Source of the DNA: Syngnathus acus
Taxonomy: Eukaryota > Chordata > Actinopteri > Syngnathiformes > Syngnathidae
Reading direction: 5' to 3'
NCBI RefSeq assembly: GCF_901709675.1
Contig: NC_051099.1
Coordinates: 2,480,001-2,544,000 of the forward strand
Length of the DNA stretch: 64,000 bases
Position 1 is the stretch's first letter. The number at the start of each line of letters is the position of its first letter. Below the pieces are notes generated by a model, which was given only the letters and a program-made list of their open reading frames with translations, did not search any database and was not told the origin of the DNA. Positions 51,608 through 62,275 of this stretch are shown piece by piece. The position numbers were made by a program, and so were the translations under genes.

Positions 51608-53331
51608 GTAAACATCTTTTTTTTTTTTTCTGTGATGAATGTCTTGGTACAGAAAGGGCACGGCCGGACGAGAAAACGGGGGGTTGCATAACTCGACGAA
51701 GATGCTATTAATGCTGGCGACGTGTGCGGTAGTTCCGTGACGAGAGCTCCGTGGAGGAAAAAAAGGGGGGGGCGAAGGGAAATGTTGCCGGCAGCCCGCG
51801 GCCTCCGTCGACACCAGCCCTCGCATGTGCTGCCGTTTGCGTAAATATTTAGCAGAACTATCCTTGTTAGTATTATTAGCACTCGTATGGCGGGTCACCT
51901 GCATCGCCATGACAACGGGCTCTTCCTGTACAAGCTCCCCCCCCCTCCCACTTCCCACCTCAAATAGTTCAACCTGTTTAGTAACATGAGCTCCTGTTGT
52001 TTGCAAGCTCGTTTGACCTATGGGTCCCTGAAGGGGTCACGGGGGAATTTTCCAAACAGTCCAACTCGTGTGATTTTCTAAAAATGGTCAGACAAACGTA
52101 GTCATGTAAAAGGTCAGAGGCTGGCTGCCTTAAAATAAGCCAAATCAAAAATTTCATCTGGCTCCCTGATTTAACATTCATCATCCCGTTAGCTATTCCA
52201 GACAGGCCGTTAATTCATTTAAAAAATATCAAAGGCTCCTAATTTGATGGTGAGGATATATTTCGCTCAGCGTCTCCTGACCTTTATACATGGAAAATGA
52301 AAATGGGTCAGTGTCATGTCACAGTGCCACTCAAGTCTTGAAGAGCCACCCCCTGACCATATGTCACACATGGAAAGCCTTTGGGGGGGCCTTCAGTGTG
52401 AGACATATGGTCCAAACGTTGGCAAATTCGTGTGGAGGACCAGGCCTGCGAATCTCATTTGATTTAAAAAAGGGATCCAAGAATAAACGGCGTAACTGCC
52501 ATTGCGGCATACACCTGCTTAAACAATCCCATTTTGTGTTTGCTAAAGCCCAATCCCCAAACAATGGTCACTTAGCAACGGCCGCCAGATGCTCCGTCGA
52601 GCTTTCGGATTTTTTATGACGCCGCACAATGACGCCTATTGTGGAGGCCGACCGGCAATACCTGTATGTAGAAATGCCCCACGGGATCTCGTATACGCAG
52701 CAAAAACGAAACGCTAACGTGCTCTGCTTACTTTCAAAGACTTGATGATTAATTAATGGTGATTGAAGCAGTTTAAGATTGATGGGGCAAAAGTTACCTC
52801 TATGACCTCTTTAAATAAAGCCGCTACGGCTAATATGCTAACAATGTCTCTTTTTATTCAGCCTGATGACTATATATACGATATTTATTCGAAATTATAT
52901 GCGACATTTTGTGATTAATAAACACGGATTACTATTTTGCTTTACCCAAGTTTATTAGGTACTTGATTTCAGTCGATTTTTAAATTGTCACTGCACATTT
53001 TTCCATTGCCTTTTTCCTATTGAAAATAATGAGACTCGTGTTATCCAATGCTGTGGCCCGTTACAGAACATTCCTGCTATATTGTGAGTACTTGATAGAC
53101 GGAGCCGTGCGTTACCATGGATACCAGGGCTGCTCAAGCTCAAAATATTCCCCTGTGAATGGAATGCACAACAGCTTCAACGCCGTCGTTTGTTCCTGCC
53201 GTCTAAAAGCTCAGGGGGGGGGGGGAGGCAATAAAAATATCATGACAGTCAAATCAGGCGTGCAAATTAAGTACAGATAGCAGATAGATAGTTTTCCAAA
53301 TTTTCCAATGTACTTTGTGTTTCTTCCCCAG
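51608..53331. other. Non-coding interval upstream of the GIRK exon
   Basis: AT-rich, with no coding exon seen. A run of T and AG-rich sequence lies at 51,615-51,780 and a G10 run near 53,214. Confidence 0.4.
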
Positions 53332-53354
53332 CCTTGAATCCATCCAAAACCTCC

Positions 53355-54882
53355 ATGGAGCAGGATGTGGAGAGCCCGGCCATCAGCAAAGCGTCCAAGC
53401 TGCCCAAGCCGGCCGGCAAGGATCTCCCCAAGCAGCTGGCGGCCATGGACCGGGCCCGCAGGGTCCAGCGCTACGTCCAGAAAGACGGCAAGTGCAACGT
53501 CCACCACGGCAACGTGCGCGAGACCTATCGCTACTTGACGGACCTCTTCACCACGCTAGTGGACCTCAAGTGGCACTTCAACCTTTTCATCTTTGTCCTG
53601 GTGTACACGGTCACGTGGCTCTTCTTCGGCTTCATGTGGTGGCTCATCGCATACCTGCGGGGGGACCTGGAGCACCTAGCGGACGACCGCTGGACTCCGT
53701 GCGTCAATAATCTCAACAGCTTCGTGTCGGCCTTTCTGTTCTCCATCGAGACGGAAACAACCATCGGTTACGGATACCGGGTTATCACGGACAAGTGCCC
53801 CGAGGGGATCCTCCTGCTCCTGATTCAGTCGGTACTGGGATCTATCGTCAATGCCTTCATGGTGGGCTGCATGTTCGTCAAGATCTCCCAGCCCAAGAAA
53901 CGTGCCGAGACTCTGGTGTTTTCCACCAACGCCGTCATCTCCATGAGAGACGGCCGCCTGTGCCTGATGTTCCGGGTGGGGGACCTGCGGAACTCGCACA
54001 TCGTGGAGGCCTCCATCCGGGCCAAGCTGATCAAGTCCAAGCAGACCAAGGAGGGCGAGTTCATTCCCCTGAACCAGACGGACATAAATGTGGGCTACAA
54101 CACCGGCGACGACAGGCTGTTCCTCGTGTCGCCGCTCATCATCTGCCATGAGATCAACCAGAACAGTCCCTTCTGGGAGATCTCGCCAGCCCACCTAGCC
54201 AAGGAGGAGCTGGAAATAGTCGTTATTTTGGAGGGCATGGTCGAGGCCACCGGTAAGTCGCCGGCGCCTATGGGAAAAACATTTGTCCGATATGAGGTTG
54301 ACTGACAGATACGGTCGATTGGACGGACGGAATGACGGAAAGGTCGGGGCTGATACGTAAGGCTGACGGATTGATGTACCGACTGACACATAATAAGGAG
54401 ATGGCCGGACGAATAGATTAGCATATGACAACACTTGATGGACGCTTTGAGAGTGATGGACGGACTGATAAGAGCAGACAAATAGACTGAGAGGTACGCA
54501 TGAGTGGGCGGAGCAACTGCAATAAGTAGCATCCAGTCACCGCCAATCTTTTCCGTTGTCCTCAGGCATGACGTGCCAGGCCCGCAGCTCGTACGTGAGC
54601 AGCGAGATCAAGTGGGGTTACCGCTTCACGCCCGTGCTCACGCTGGAGGACGGCTTCTACGAGGTGGACTACAACAGCTTCCACGACATCTACGAGACCA
54701 ACACGCCCGCCTGCAGCGCCCGTCAGTTGGCTGACATGAGTGGCCACCCCCGCCTGCCCCTCACCTGGTCCATGGGAAGCAGGCTGAGCCAGCAGGGCCT
54801 GGCGCCCGAGGCCGAGCGCCAGGACGCACGGACTGAGCGCAACGGAGATGTCGCCAACGCTGAGAGCGAGTCCAAAGTGTAG
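53355..54882 (+). CDS. kcnj6: G-protein-activated inward rectifier K+ channel 2 (GIRK2/Kir3.2)
   Basis: Two coding exons: 53355-54252 and 54566-54882, 404 residues (human KCNJ6 423). It forms plasma-membrane K+ channels opened by Gbeta-gamma and PIP2. The sequence shows MEQDVESP, then [22 protein letters not shown]1 (about 75-98), the filter TIGYG in [13 protein letters not shown]2 (about 149-176), [13 protein letters not shown] with the Na+-sensing aspartate region, and the C-terminal ESKV PDZ ligand. MEQDVESP and ERNGDVAN are KCNJ6 marks, unlike KCNJ9 or KCNJ3. The start is the ATG after the acceptor at 53330-53331; it aligns with human Met17, so the extra N-terminal residues of human are absent or in an unseen exon. 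The intron split in EATG|MTCQ is the family position. kctd7 lies upstream and rabgef1 converges from downstream. Confidence 0.93.
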
Positions 54883-56485
54883 CACACGCTCGTGCAGGCC
54901 ACGATCTGGTCGTCGGTGAGAAAACAAGGCGACGAGTTCAAGTCTCACCGACCGCCAGATCCCTCTTATTTTTTCTATTCCAATATTCCTATAGGCATAT
55001 TAAGTATTTTTGTACATAATATGTTTTGGACTCCATTTGGTTTCTCGGGTTTGCCGTGTGAATATTTGGCAGATGTTTGATACTAATACGCTGGTTTAGC
55101 TTTGGCTTGTACATAATCTACGCCTTACTTAAGCCTTGCCTACACTCGCAAACGGCTCTTTCCAAACATTCTGAAACGTTGTGATTGCTAGAATTGTTTT
55201 CATGGTTTTGGTCAAATGAACGCAAACTTGTTTGGAATTATTTGGACGTGTTTATTCACCAAAACATGTTTGCTGTAGTCTGGCCAATCAGAGACGAGGT
55301 GGTGATCATGTGACTCACGGGCTGGACAAAATGGCTTCTTGCACTCAGACGCAAGGGAAGAAGTTGGGCATATGATGAAATGAAGAATATAAGAAACGTC
55401 TTTGTCTAGAACGCAACAAGATTGAACAACTGCAAGGAAAGAGAGAAGAAAGCGACGCCATCGAAGCAGATTGCAGATGTGCTTGGACCAGATTTTACAG
55501 GTAGTCAAGCTTCGGGGGACGAGCATTAGCACATTTAGGGGACATTTTTAGGGAAATCTTTTATTTGTCTTTTCAATGTGTGGACATGCCACCCAAATAA
55601 GAACGAACTTGGTCATATTTTCAAACCTATTTGGAGACGTTTGTTAGTGTAGACAAGGCTTTACTGTATAGTCTGTAAAACTTTGATCACCTTTTTCCTC
55701 CCTCCTTCCAGAAATGTATCCTAACATTAGGTACAGCTGCACATTGTAAGGAAAGGCAATGCAAGAGTATAAAAATTGTAAATCAACTAGCGCGTGCAGG
55801 TGTGCCTAATGCAGTGTCGCCTGTTTGCAAAAGCATGTACAAACATGAATTAATCTTATAAGGTGTATTTGATTTGTCGTGAACCCAATCTCCGCTTTGA
55901 AAAACCCAATGACGCCTCTTCTTGTAGGCCCCGCCCCTTTTCGCGATTTCTCTCTCGCACTCGACACTTCCTGCAGAAAGCCATGACCTATGACCTGCCC
56001 TTTAAAATACAAAAACAACGCCTTTTCACTATTTTGCACATAAGAGCCAACCTCTTAACACCCCCCCCCCCCCAAAAAAATCACATTACCAAACAATATG
56101 GCAGTAACAATAATAAACTTTTAATTGCATTTCTGTTTTTACTTGTCAGTAGGTGTTATTGTGTCATGAAGCAGTTGGATATTTATCCAGGAGGGTAAAG
56201 TCACAATTTAAAGAATATCGGAGCAACTTTTTTGTCTTGTCTTGCAATGTAGCCTAGTCGTATAGCCTCAAGTAGTCGTGTTAAAAACATTTTAAAATGC
56301 AGCTAATATTTAAATAAAAGTTCAAAATGTCATTCTTTTTTAAAAAATAGCAGCGTTAAGGTGGGCCCTCGTTCAAGTTTGTCCAGTTTGGAGTGAGCAT
56401 AGTGGACTTAATTTCGAAACACTAAAAAGCGTATTGAATGGAATGCGTGGACCTTTGCAAGCAGGTGTGTTGTGTTTGGATTTGG
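54883..56485. other. Convergent 3' region between kcnj6 and rabgef1
   Basis: No coding exon recognised. Plus-strand AATAAA occurs at 56112-56117 and 56313-56318, and a minus-strand ATTAAA at 56120-56125. These may end kcnj6 and rabgef1 transcripts with the 3' ends nearly touching. A C-rich/A-rich run lies near 56,060. Confidence 0.4.
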
Positions 56486-58690
56486 TCAGCCAGCAAAGAG
56501 CCGGCCCGCCGCAGGCTCGCCGAGCTGGTCGTCGCCGTCGGCGGGCCGGCTCACGTTCAGCGGGTATTTCTCCAGGACGTCCCTGACCTCCCCCCGCACG
56601 CTCTCGGACCAGGACAGCAGCTCGGCGTGCAGATTGCGGGCCGCCTCCATCAGCGTGTCCTGGCGGCCGTCCAGATCCGACAAGAGCGTGAGGTTGCGCC
56701 GCAGCTGGGCCAGCGCCGGGTTGAGGGCCGGAGAGTCGGTGGCGCCAGGGCGGTTCCGGTCGGAGTGCGGCGAAGCCTGCCCCGACATGTAGGACTGGAA
56801 CTCCTCTGTGGTGAGGTTGAGGGACTGGGCGTCCAGCTTCTCGATGAAGGCCGCCGCGCAGCACTGGGTAAAAACAAGCAGACGTTGGCGCTTTGGAACA
56901 TTGACAAGCTCATCTTTGTGGAATGGCTTGAAGATGAGTATTGTGGAATCATTTCATATTTAAAAGGAAAACCGACCAGGTTGGTGAAGTAGTAGCCGTC
57001 CTCGCCGGTCATCAGCCTGCTGGGGTTGCAGAAGCGTGTGATGTACTGGATGTTGGACTGCAGTCTTGGCGGGTTGGCCTTGAGGACGATGTAGATGAGC
57101 GCCGGCAGGAAGTCGTCGGCCGACGCCGGCTCGCTCTTGGTGCTGCCGATGGCGGCGAAGATGTGCTTGCTGCAGCGCGTCACGCACGCCAGCTTGTCAC
57201 GGGGTACCTTCTTGGAGTCCATCTCGATGATGTCTGGAGAGGGGACAACAAATGGACGACCGCTGTGGAAAGCGTAGCTAAACCTTCTTTCCTCTGAAGA
57301 CACTTAGAAATTCCAAAAGTTACCAGTGATGGCTTTGACCACGTTCTCAGAGGCTTCCGGAATCTCCTCGTCCATTGGCACGCAAAGCATCTGGACATTG
57401 ACCCAGTGGAGAGCTCTGCCAAGCAAAGTTGAGTTGAGACGGCCGACGCCGGCGAGAACCCAAGACGCGCCACGCTCACCTGATTCGGTTCTGCATAGCC
57501 AAGTCCTTCTTCTCGTCGTCTGTGGTTTCCGGGCAGAAGACGTTTTTGTACAAACGAGTCATGATGTACTTCTCCACCTGGTCCATCACCTGCTCCACCG
57601 ACTCAGAGGAACCTGGCGGAAACGCCGCAATCACGCAACGCTTTTATTTTCACGGAGGAGAAGATGTCCTTGTCATGGCCCACCTTTGAAGTGACTCATC
57701 AACCGGTCCGCCAGGCCCTGGTAAAAGTCCTGAACGCACTCCGACACTTCTTCTGCGTTGAGTTCCTGAAACAAATCAGTTTATGGAATGTGTTTGCATC
57801 CTGGCTGCCATATTTGCAAAGCTGCTCTGAGGGACTTTAGTGGACACCTTCTTGCTGGACATGCTGAGCAGGAAGCTGCGGCACTGCTTGTGGATCTCAC
57901 GGCCGGGCCGCTGCAGGTTCTTCAGGAAGTCTGCAAAGTCCTTGGACACCTGGTCCGAGTCAAAGCTGGCATGGCGACTCACGGACGGACTGCTCACCTT
58001 CACCTCCGGGGACTCTGATGCCAAGACAAAAAGGTCATGAAAAAAAGCCACTAGAAGACATCTTCCACAGACCGTAATTAACTACAATGATCATGTATTA
58101 GAAAGTTCTCCTTTTATTTTGTCTCGGTTGGTTCCAACGGTACCTTTCTTGGAAGCGCTGCGCGACGAAGAGCTGAAGAACTTCTTGACGGTGGTTACTT
58201 TGCGTGTCTTCTCGTTGGTTTTCTTCTCCTCAAACTTGGAAAAGGGTCCGAGCGAGGACTGGGACGAAGGCGGCGTGGACTGGGTCTGGGCCGGAGCACC
58301 GTGACTGCTGGCGTACGCGGCTGCCTCCTCTTCTCGCTGCAACCTGGTCCAATAGCACAGCGTAATAAAAAAAAAGATCAACATGACATGTAATCGGTAT
58401 TGTTGACTAGCGCCACCTAATGGATTGGAGGTGCAGTGCAGTCAATGCTAACTGAGGACATTCTGTACATCGCAGCATTTTATTTATTTCATGATAATAC
58501 ATAAGTCTTACTTTTCCGCCAAGGCCCAGTCGTCCTGGATCTGCTTCTGGCGCACCCGTTGGTACTCCTCCCTCCAGCATTTGGAGCACAGGCCCTGCCA
58601 GGCAGCGTTGCCATAGTAACCGCATCCCTTCTTGCACAGTAGCTCCGACCGGTCCACGTGGATGCCGCGACGCTCCGTCTTCTGACTCAT
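56486..58690 (-). CDS. rabgef1: Rab5 guanine nucleotide exchange factor (Rabex-5)
   Basis: Eight coding exons: 58690-58512, 58343-58144, 58014-57848, 57765-57684, 57612-57480, 57415-57324, 57233-56977 and 56863-56486, 495 residues (human 491). Rabex-5 activates Rab5 on early endosomes together with Rabaptin-5, and binds and conjugates ubiquitin. The N-terminal A20-type zinc finger has [10 protein letters not shown], then CSKCW. A MIU-like helix follows ([14 protein letters not shown]), then [21 protein letters not shown] helical bundle precedes the VPS9 core: [59 protein letters not shown] and GYYFTNL. The Asp and Tyr/Thr of DDFLP and GYYFTN needed for exchange are present. The C-terminus differs most from human. 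kctd7 is also its neighbour in human. Confidence 0.96.
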
Positions 58691-59341
58691 GCTGCAAAAC
58701 GAGAAAATGTTTTTGGTGGTAAGTCAAAATACCATTAGCACCCAAATAAACTGGTGGCAAAGGACTACTTTTGTCTAAATGCTCTGCATCTCAGTATAAT
58801 CAAACCAGGCTGGATACTAAATGTCTTTCTGTGTCCATGCATCTTTCTTTGAGGGGCGGGGCCTGTTGGTGGCGTGTGACGTATGCATGTGAGTGTCAGG
58901 GTGTGAACTTGGGTTGACGGCAGTTCCATTGTGCTTGAGTGTGCGTTCATCAGTTGGCATTCCGAAAAGTTGCCCACAAGGAAGGGCATCATAGAAAGTA
59001 CACAGTAAAAACCTGAGCCCAAAAAAATGCGGGCACGATCGATGAACACAGATGCTCTCCTCAGGCTACCCTAAGACACAAGAGGCTCCATTTTGCTGGG
59101 CTTTAAGCATTGCTATAATTTCTTGTCATGTGCTGACCTGCATTCCAGTCCGCATTGCATTTTAACTTCGGCATTTGAACGTCTATAAACATTTTTGTGT
59201 TGCAATTGCACCTTCAGTGGCATGTCGCTAACGTTAGCCCCATTTGCTGCAGCTAAACCTGTAGGACGACTAAGAGCAGAACTGCAAGCTGTGAAATTTT
59301 AACGAGTAATTTCTCATGAATCTACGATGTGAAATGCTCAC

Positions 59342-59460
59342 CTGTTTAGTTTTTGATGCACAAATGTAGTTCTTTTCTTTCAGCTCCGATTGCGGTCAAC
59401 TTTGCCGAACACGACGAGAAGCTTCTTCGAGATTCTCCTTTGTGATACGGTCAAAAAGTT
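59342..59460 (-). promoter_or_regulatory. rabgef1: rabgef1 non-coding first exon (inferred)
   Basis: On minus, CTAAACAG|GTGAGC gives a strong donor ending at 59342, about 650 bases upstream of the rabgef1 ATG exon. Its 5' boundary and promoter are not defined. Bases 58,691-59,341 would then be intron. Confidence 0.45.
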
Positions 59461-60032
59461 AAACGATCCCCAGAATAAAATCGCGTACTCCTTTTGACGA
59501 AAAATAGAGCCAAATATGCACCATTGTACCTATTTTATTGGGTCCATCAGCCTTCAGACAAGAGGGAGGGTTTAAGAATGACGTCATGGGGCATATAAAA
59601 AAAAAACGTCGACATTCGGGCCACGTGATTGACGGAAATAGCCGAGTGTCTTCGTTTGGATTTTGTCTCGTGTGGTTTGACGTTTGTGGTTGAGTCATTT
59701 TAATTCAGCAAATTGTCAGTAGATGTGTGTTTTCTTTTTACAATTACAATATATTCGTTATGCTAGTAAACACTGGGTAATTGGTGCAATGTTGACTGTA
59801 CATCTGAAATGAGTCATTTAGCAATTTTGCTGTCTGAATTAGTTTCAAAAGTGTTTTGTCACCACAAGACTCGGTGAGAACATGCACATTGTGGAGAAAA
59901 GGTGAAAGAGCAGGGGAAATGTGATGTTCCAATGGCTGACCGGTTGCGTCACTGACTGTAAGTAAACACAAGGTCGCAGATACTGTGGACTAAAACAAGC
60001 TTGTGTTTGCACACACACCGTCAGCTTCAGCC

Positions 60033-61253
60033 ATGATCCTGCTGGGCCCCACTTTGTGCCTTCCCTCGCAGGCCACCGTCCAGGAACTCTTCGTGGTGGC
60101 CCGTGACGCCAACGCGGTCCCGAACATCTCGCTGGACCCGGTCCTAGGGTCCTTCCTGTCTCTGGACTCGTCGGCCGCACTGCAGCACCAGTACACCTCG
60201 CTGCAGAGAAGCTTGAGTGAGGGGCAGAGAGCGGCGTTGGGCCTCCGCCTCAACCGAGAGCTGCCGGGCGGCAGGGTCACGCTCGGGGGCGTCGGTGTGG
60301 TCGCACTGGCTTTGTCCTTGCTGTTGGATCATGTCGCCCAACAGGTCCGTAACATTCTTGTTGTAACGTTGACTGATAAATTCACAAGGTTTCTTTTTTT
60401 TTAATCTTTTTCTCATTTGTTCATTAGGTTAGAGGCAACATTTCAGTGGAGGCTGGCCAATCGCCCTTGACTAGCCCGCCGAAAAAGATTTTTGGCATTG
60501 CAGTCACTTCACGAATCGGCCGTATTGCGCACAACTACCTGAGCCTGATCCCTGGTCTGGCCAACGACCAGGAACTGATGGCCGAGACTACGGAGATCTA
60601 CGACAATTGGCTGAATCTGGAAATGTTGGACCATTATCACAGGATGACCAAGAAGAAGAGGATGAGTTCTGTGTCCATGCAGCAGTGGCTGACCGGAGCT
60701 GCGTTTCATCTTCACATGAGGATACACCAGGTCAGTGAACCTTTTCAAAAATGCTTTTACTGTCTTCCTGGTAGTCTCACGTTACACTTTTTTGCTTGAG
60801 CAGGTTCGTCTTCATTCGGTGCCGACTGGGTCGGCAGAGTCTCTTCGTTTGTCCTACAAGACGGCGTTAAACCATCTGCTGCAGGGTTACACTGTCTACC
60901 TCCACAGGAATATTCAGGAGACCGCAGCATCACTAGCAGAGCATCATGGTAACGGGACCTGCTCCAGTGAGCTCTCCTTTAACATCAGCCAAGCGAAGAC
61001 TCTCGACCAGACAAGCCACGACGGCATTTGTCGAAGCCACAAAGAGGGCCTGCTGGTCATCGAGCCGGGCCGAAACGTCAGTCACGGCGTGTGGCATCAC
61101 CCCTGCGAGTCTCCGGCCATCCAGCAAGCTCTGGTGACGCGCATCATAAACGCGCAAGACCTGGAGCACAGCAGAAGCTTTTTCCTGCACCCCAAAAAAG
61201 TCTTCCAACGACTGCTCACACAAGAGGATGCTTTTGAGCTCAGCGCAGACTAG
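60033..61253 (+). CDS. Unrecognised protein, 354 residues, three exons
   Basis: Exons 60033-60344, 60428-60730 and 60804-61253 join in frame through two short GT-AG introns (83 and 73 bases, both phase 0) and end in TAG. I do not recognise the family. Visible features: a short hydrophobic start (MILLGPTLCLPSQA) that could be a weak signal peptide, a hydrophobic stretch VGVVALALSLLLDHVA near residue 90-105, and five N-glycosylation sequons (NISL, NISV, NGTC, NISQ, NVSH). The C-terminal half is rich in His and Gln. The sequons suggest a secretory-pathway protein, but this is inference. It has the codon quality and splice structure of a real gene. A longer N-terminus from an upstream exon is possible, since CTTCAG just before the ATG could be an acceptor. 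It sits between rabgef1 (divergent) and ttc3 (same strand). Confidence 0.8.
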
Positions 61254-61689
61254 ACGGGTCTGGAACCGCTTAAGTGGGAGCAAACCCCGTTTTTGTTACC
61301 ATACACATACAACAATGTGAGGTAAAACAGATTTATGTATTTCATTTTTAGTCATCGTCGCATGTGTTGTGTTGTGTGTGTCAATATGTAAAGTATAAAA
61401 GGAAAACAAAATGTTGACTATTTTGGGGAAATTATTTTTGCTGTTATTTGTACAGTATTTTGTTAACGTTTTGGAATTGCAGCGTCATAAGATTTCCCAT
61501 AGGTGATAGTGAGTACATTTTATTACTTAATTATGATTTTTTTTTTTTAATTCAAAGTGCTATCCTTCGTCTTTTAATTATTTTTTTAGAATCGAAACTA
61601 TTTCATTCGGATAGAAGAAAAGGAAACCGCTGAGCTCCTCCCCTTTTATTTTGTGAGTCTACGTCACGTCCGGTTAGGAACTGCGCACA

Positions 61690-61878
61690 TCGTTGATTGA
61701 AGTCGTCAATTTTATTCGTCCGAAAGGAGGGCTAAAGTTTTTGAAGTTTGACTTAAAAAAATAAAACGTTTAAAGTAATTTCTGTTTATCTCGTGAAACA
61801 GGTTTCGTTTTACCAGAAGTGCACCCGTTCGATGTAGTTCGGGACAATTCGTCGACAACCAAAGAGAGCACTTGAGCG
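61690..61878 (+). promoter_or_regulatory. ttc3: ttc3 non-coding first exon (inferred)
   Basis: A donor GAGCG|GTAAGA ends at 61878 and the next fitting acceptor (GACTTACAG) ends at 62270, directly before the ttc3 start exon. The exon start is approximate. Bases 61,254-61,690 hold the 3' region of the unrecognised gene, AT-rich, with no clear AATAAA. Confidence 0.4.
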
Positions 61879-62110
61879 GTAAGACTACAAACGAGCCCAT
61901 GAGACCGTTTGCGTGATTTTCTCTTCGGGTTTTGTGTGACAACCTGCTAGACTTGCCTCTTTTTTTGTTTTTGAGTGACAACAATACAGTCTGTGGCTTT
62001 AGCTTAGCTCGTGCGCTCAATGCTAGAATTAGCTTCTAGCTAACAACTACATATCCTGGTTTTCCCCACAATTCACACAAGGACGTCATTTGGTTGGTTT
62101 GTCAGTCATT

Positions 62111-62169
62111 CAGGATGGACGGGAGATCGATACCGTATCGATCTCCCGTCCATCCTGTATCGACGATAC
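62111..62169. repeat. Perfect palindromic hairpin with adjoining mini-palindrome
   Basis: Arm 62111-62132 (CAGGATGGACGGGAGATCGA then TA) is exactly reverse-complemented at 62136-62157, with only CCG between: 22 perfect base pairs and a three-base loop. A second perfect palindrome, GTATCGACGATAC, overlaps at 62157-62169. It lies in ttc3 intron 1, about 100 bases before the acceptor. Confidence 0.97.
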
Positions 62170-62275
62170 GGTTTGAGTTTCGTTTCACGCGAAGTGGAGA
62201 GATAAGAGCCACAAGATTGAAGAGTAGTAAATATGTGATTTAGGGCTATATAAATAACTTTGACTTACAGAGGAG

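Noticed and set aside
51268-52006. Overlapping minus-strand frames of about 200 codons
   Set aside because: Low-complexity Ser/Leu/Pro/Lys product from purine-rich DNA; no known domain, and the plus strand offers a better explanation as a possible 5' UTR exon.
54302-54490. GACGGA/GGACGGAC-rich stretch as a structured element
   Set aside because: It lies wholly in the kcnj6 intron and looks like a decayed tetranucleotide repeat; no consistent period or pairing.
53355-54882. KCNJ9 or KCNJ3 as the identity of the Kir3 channel
   Set aside because: [19 protein letters not shown] and TERNGDVAN match KCNJ6 best; the KCNJ9-type N-terminus is absent and KCNJ3 lacks the ESKV end.
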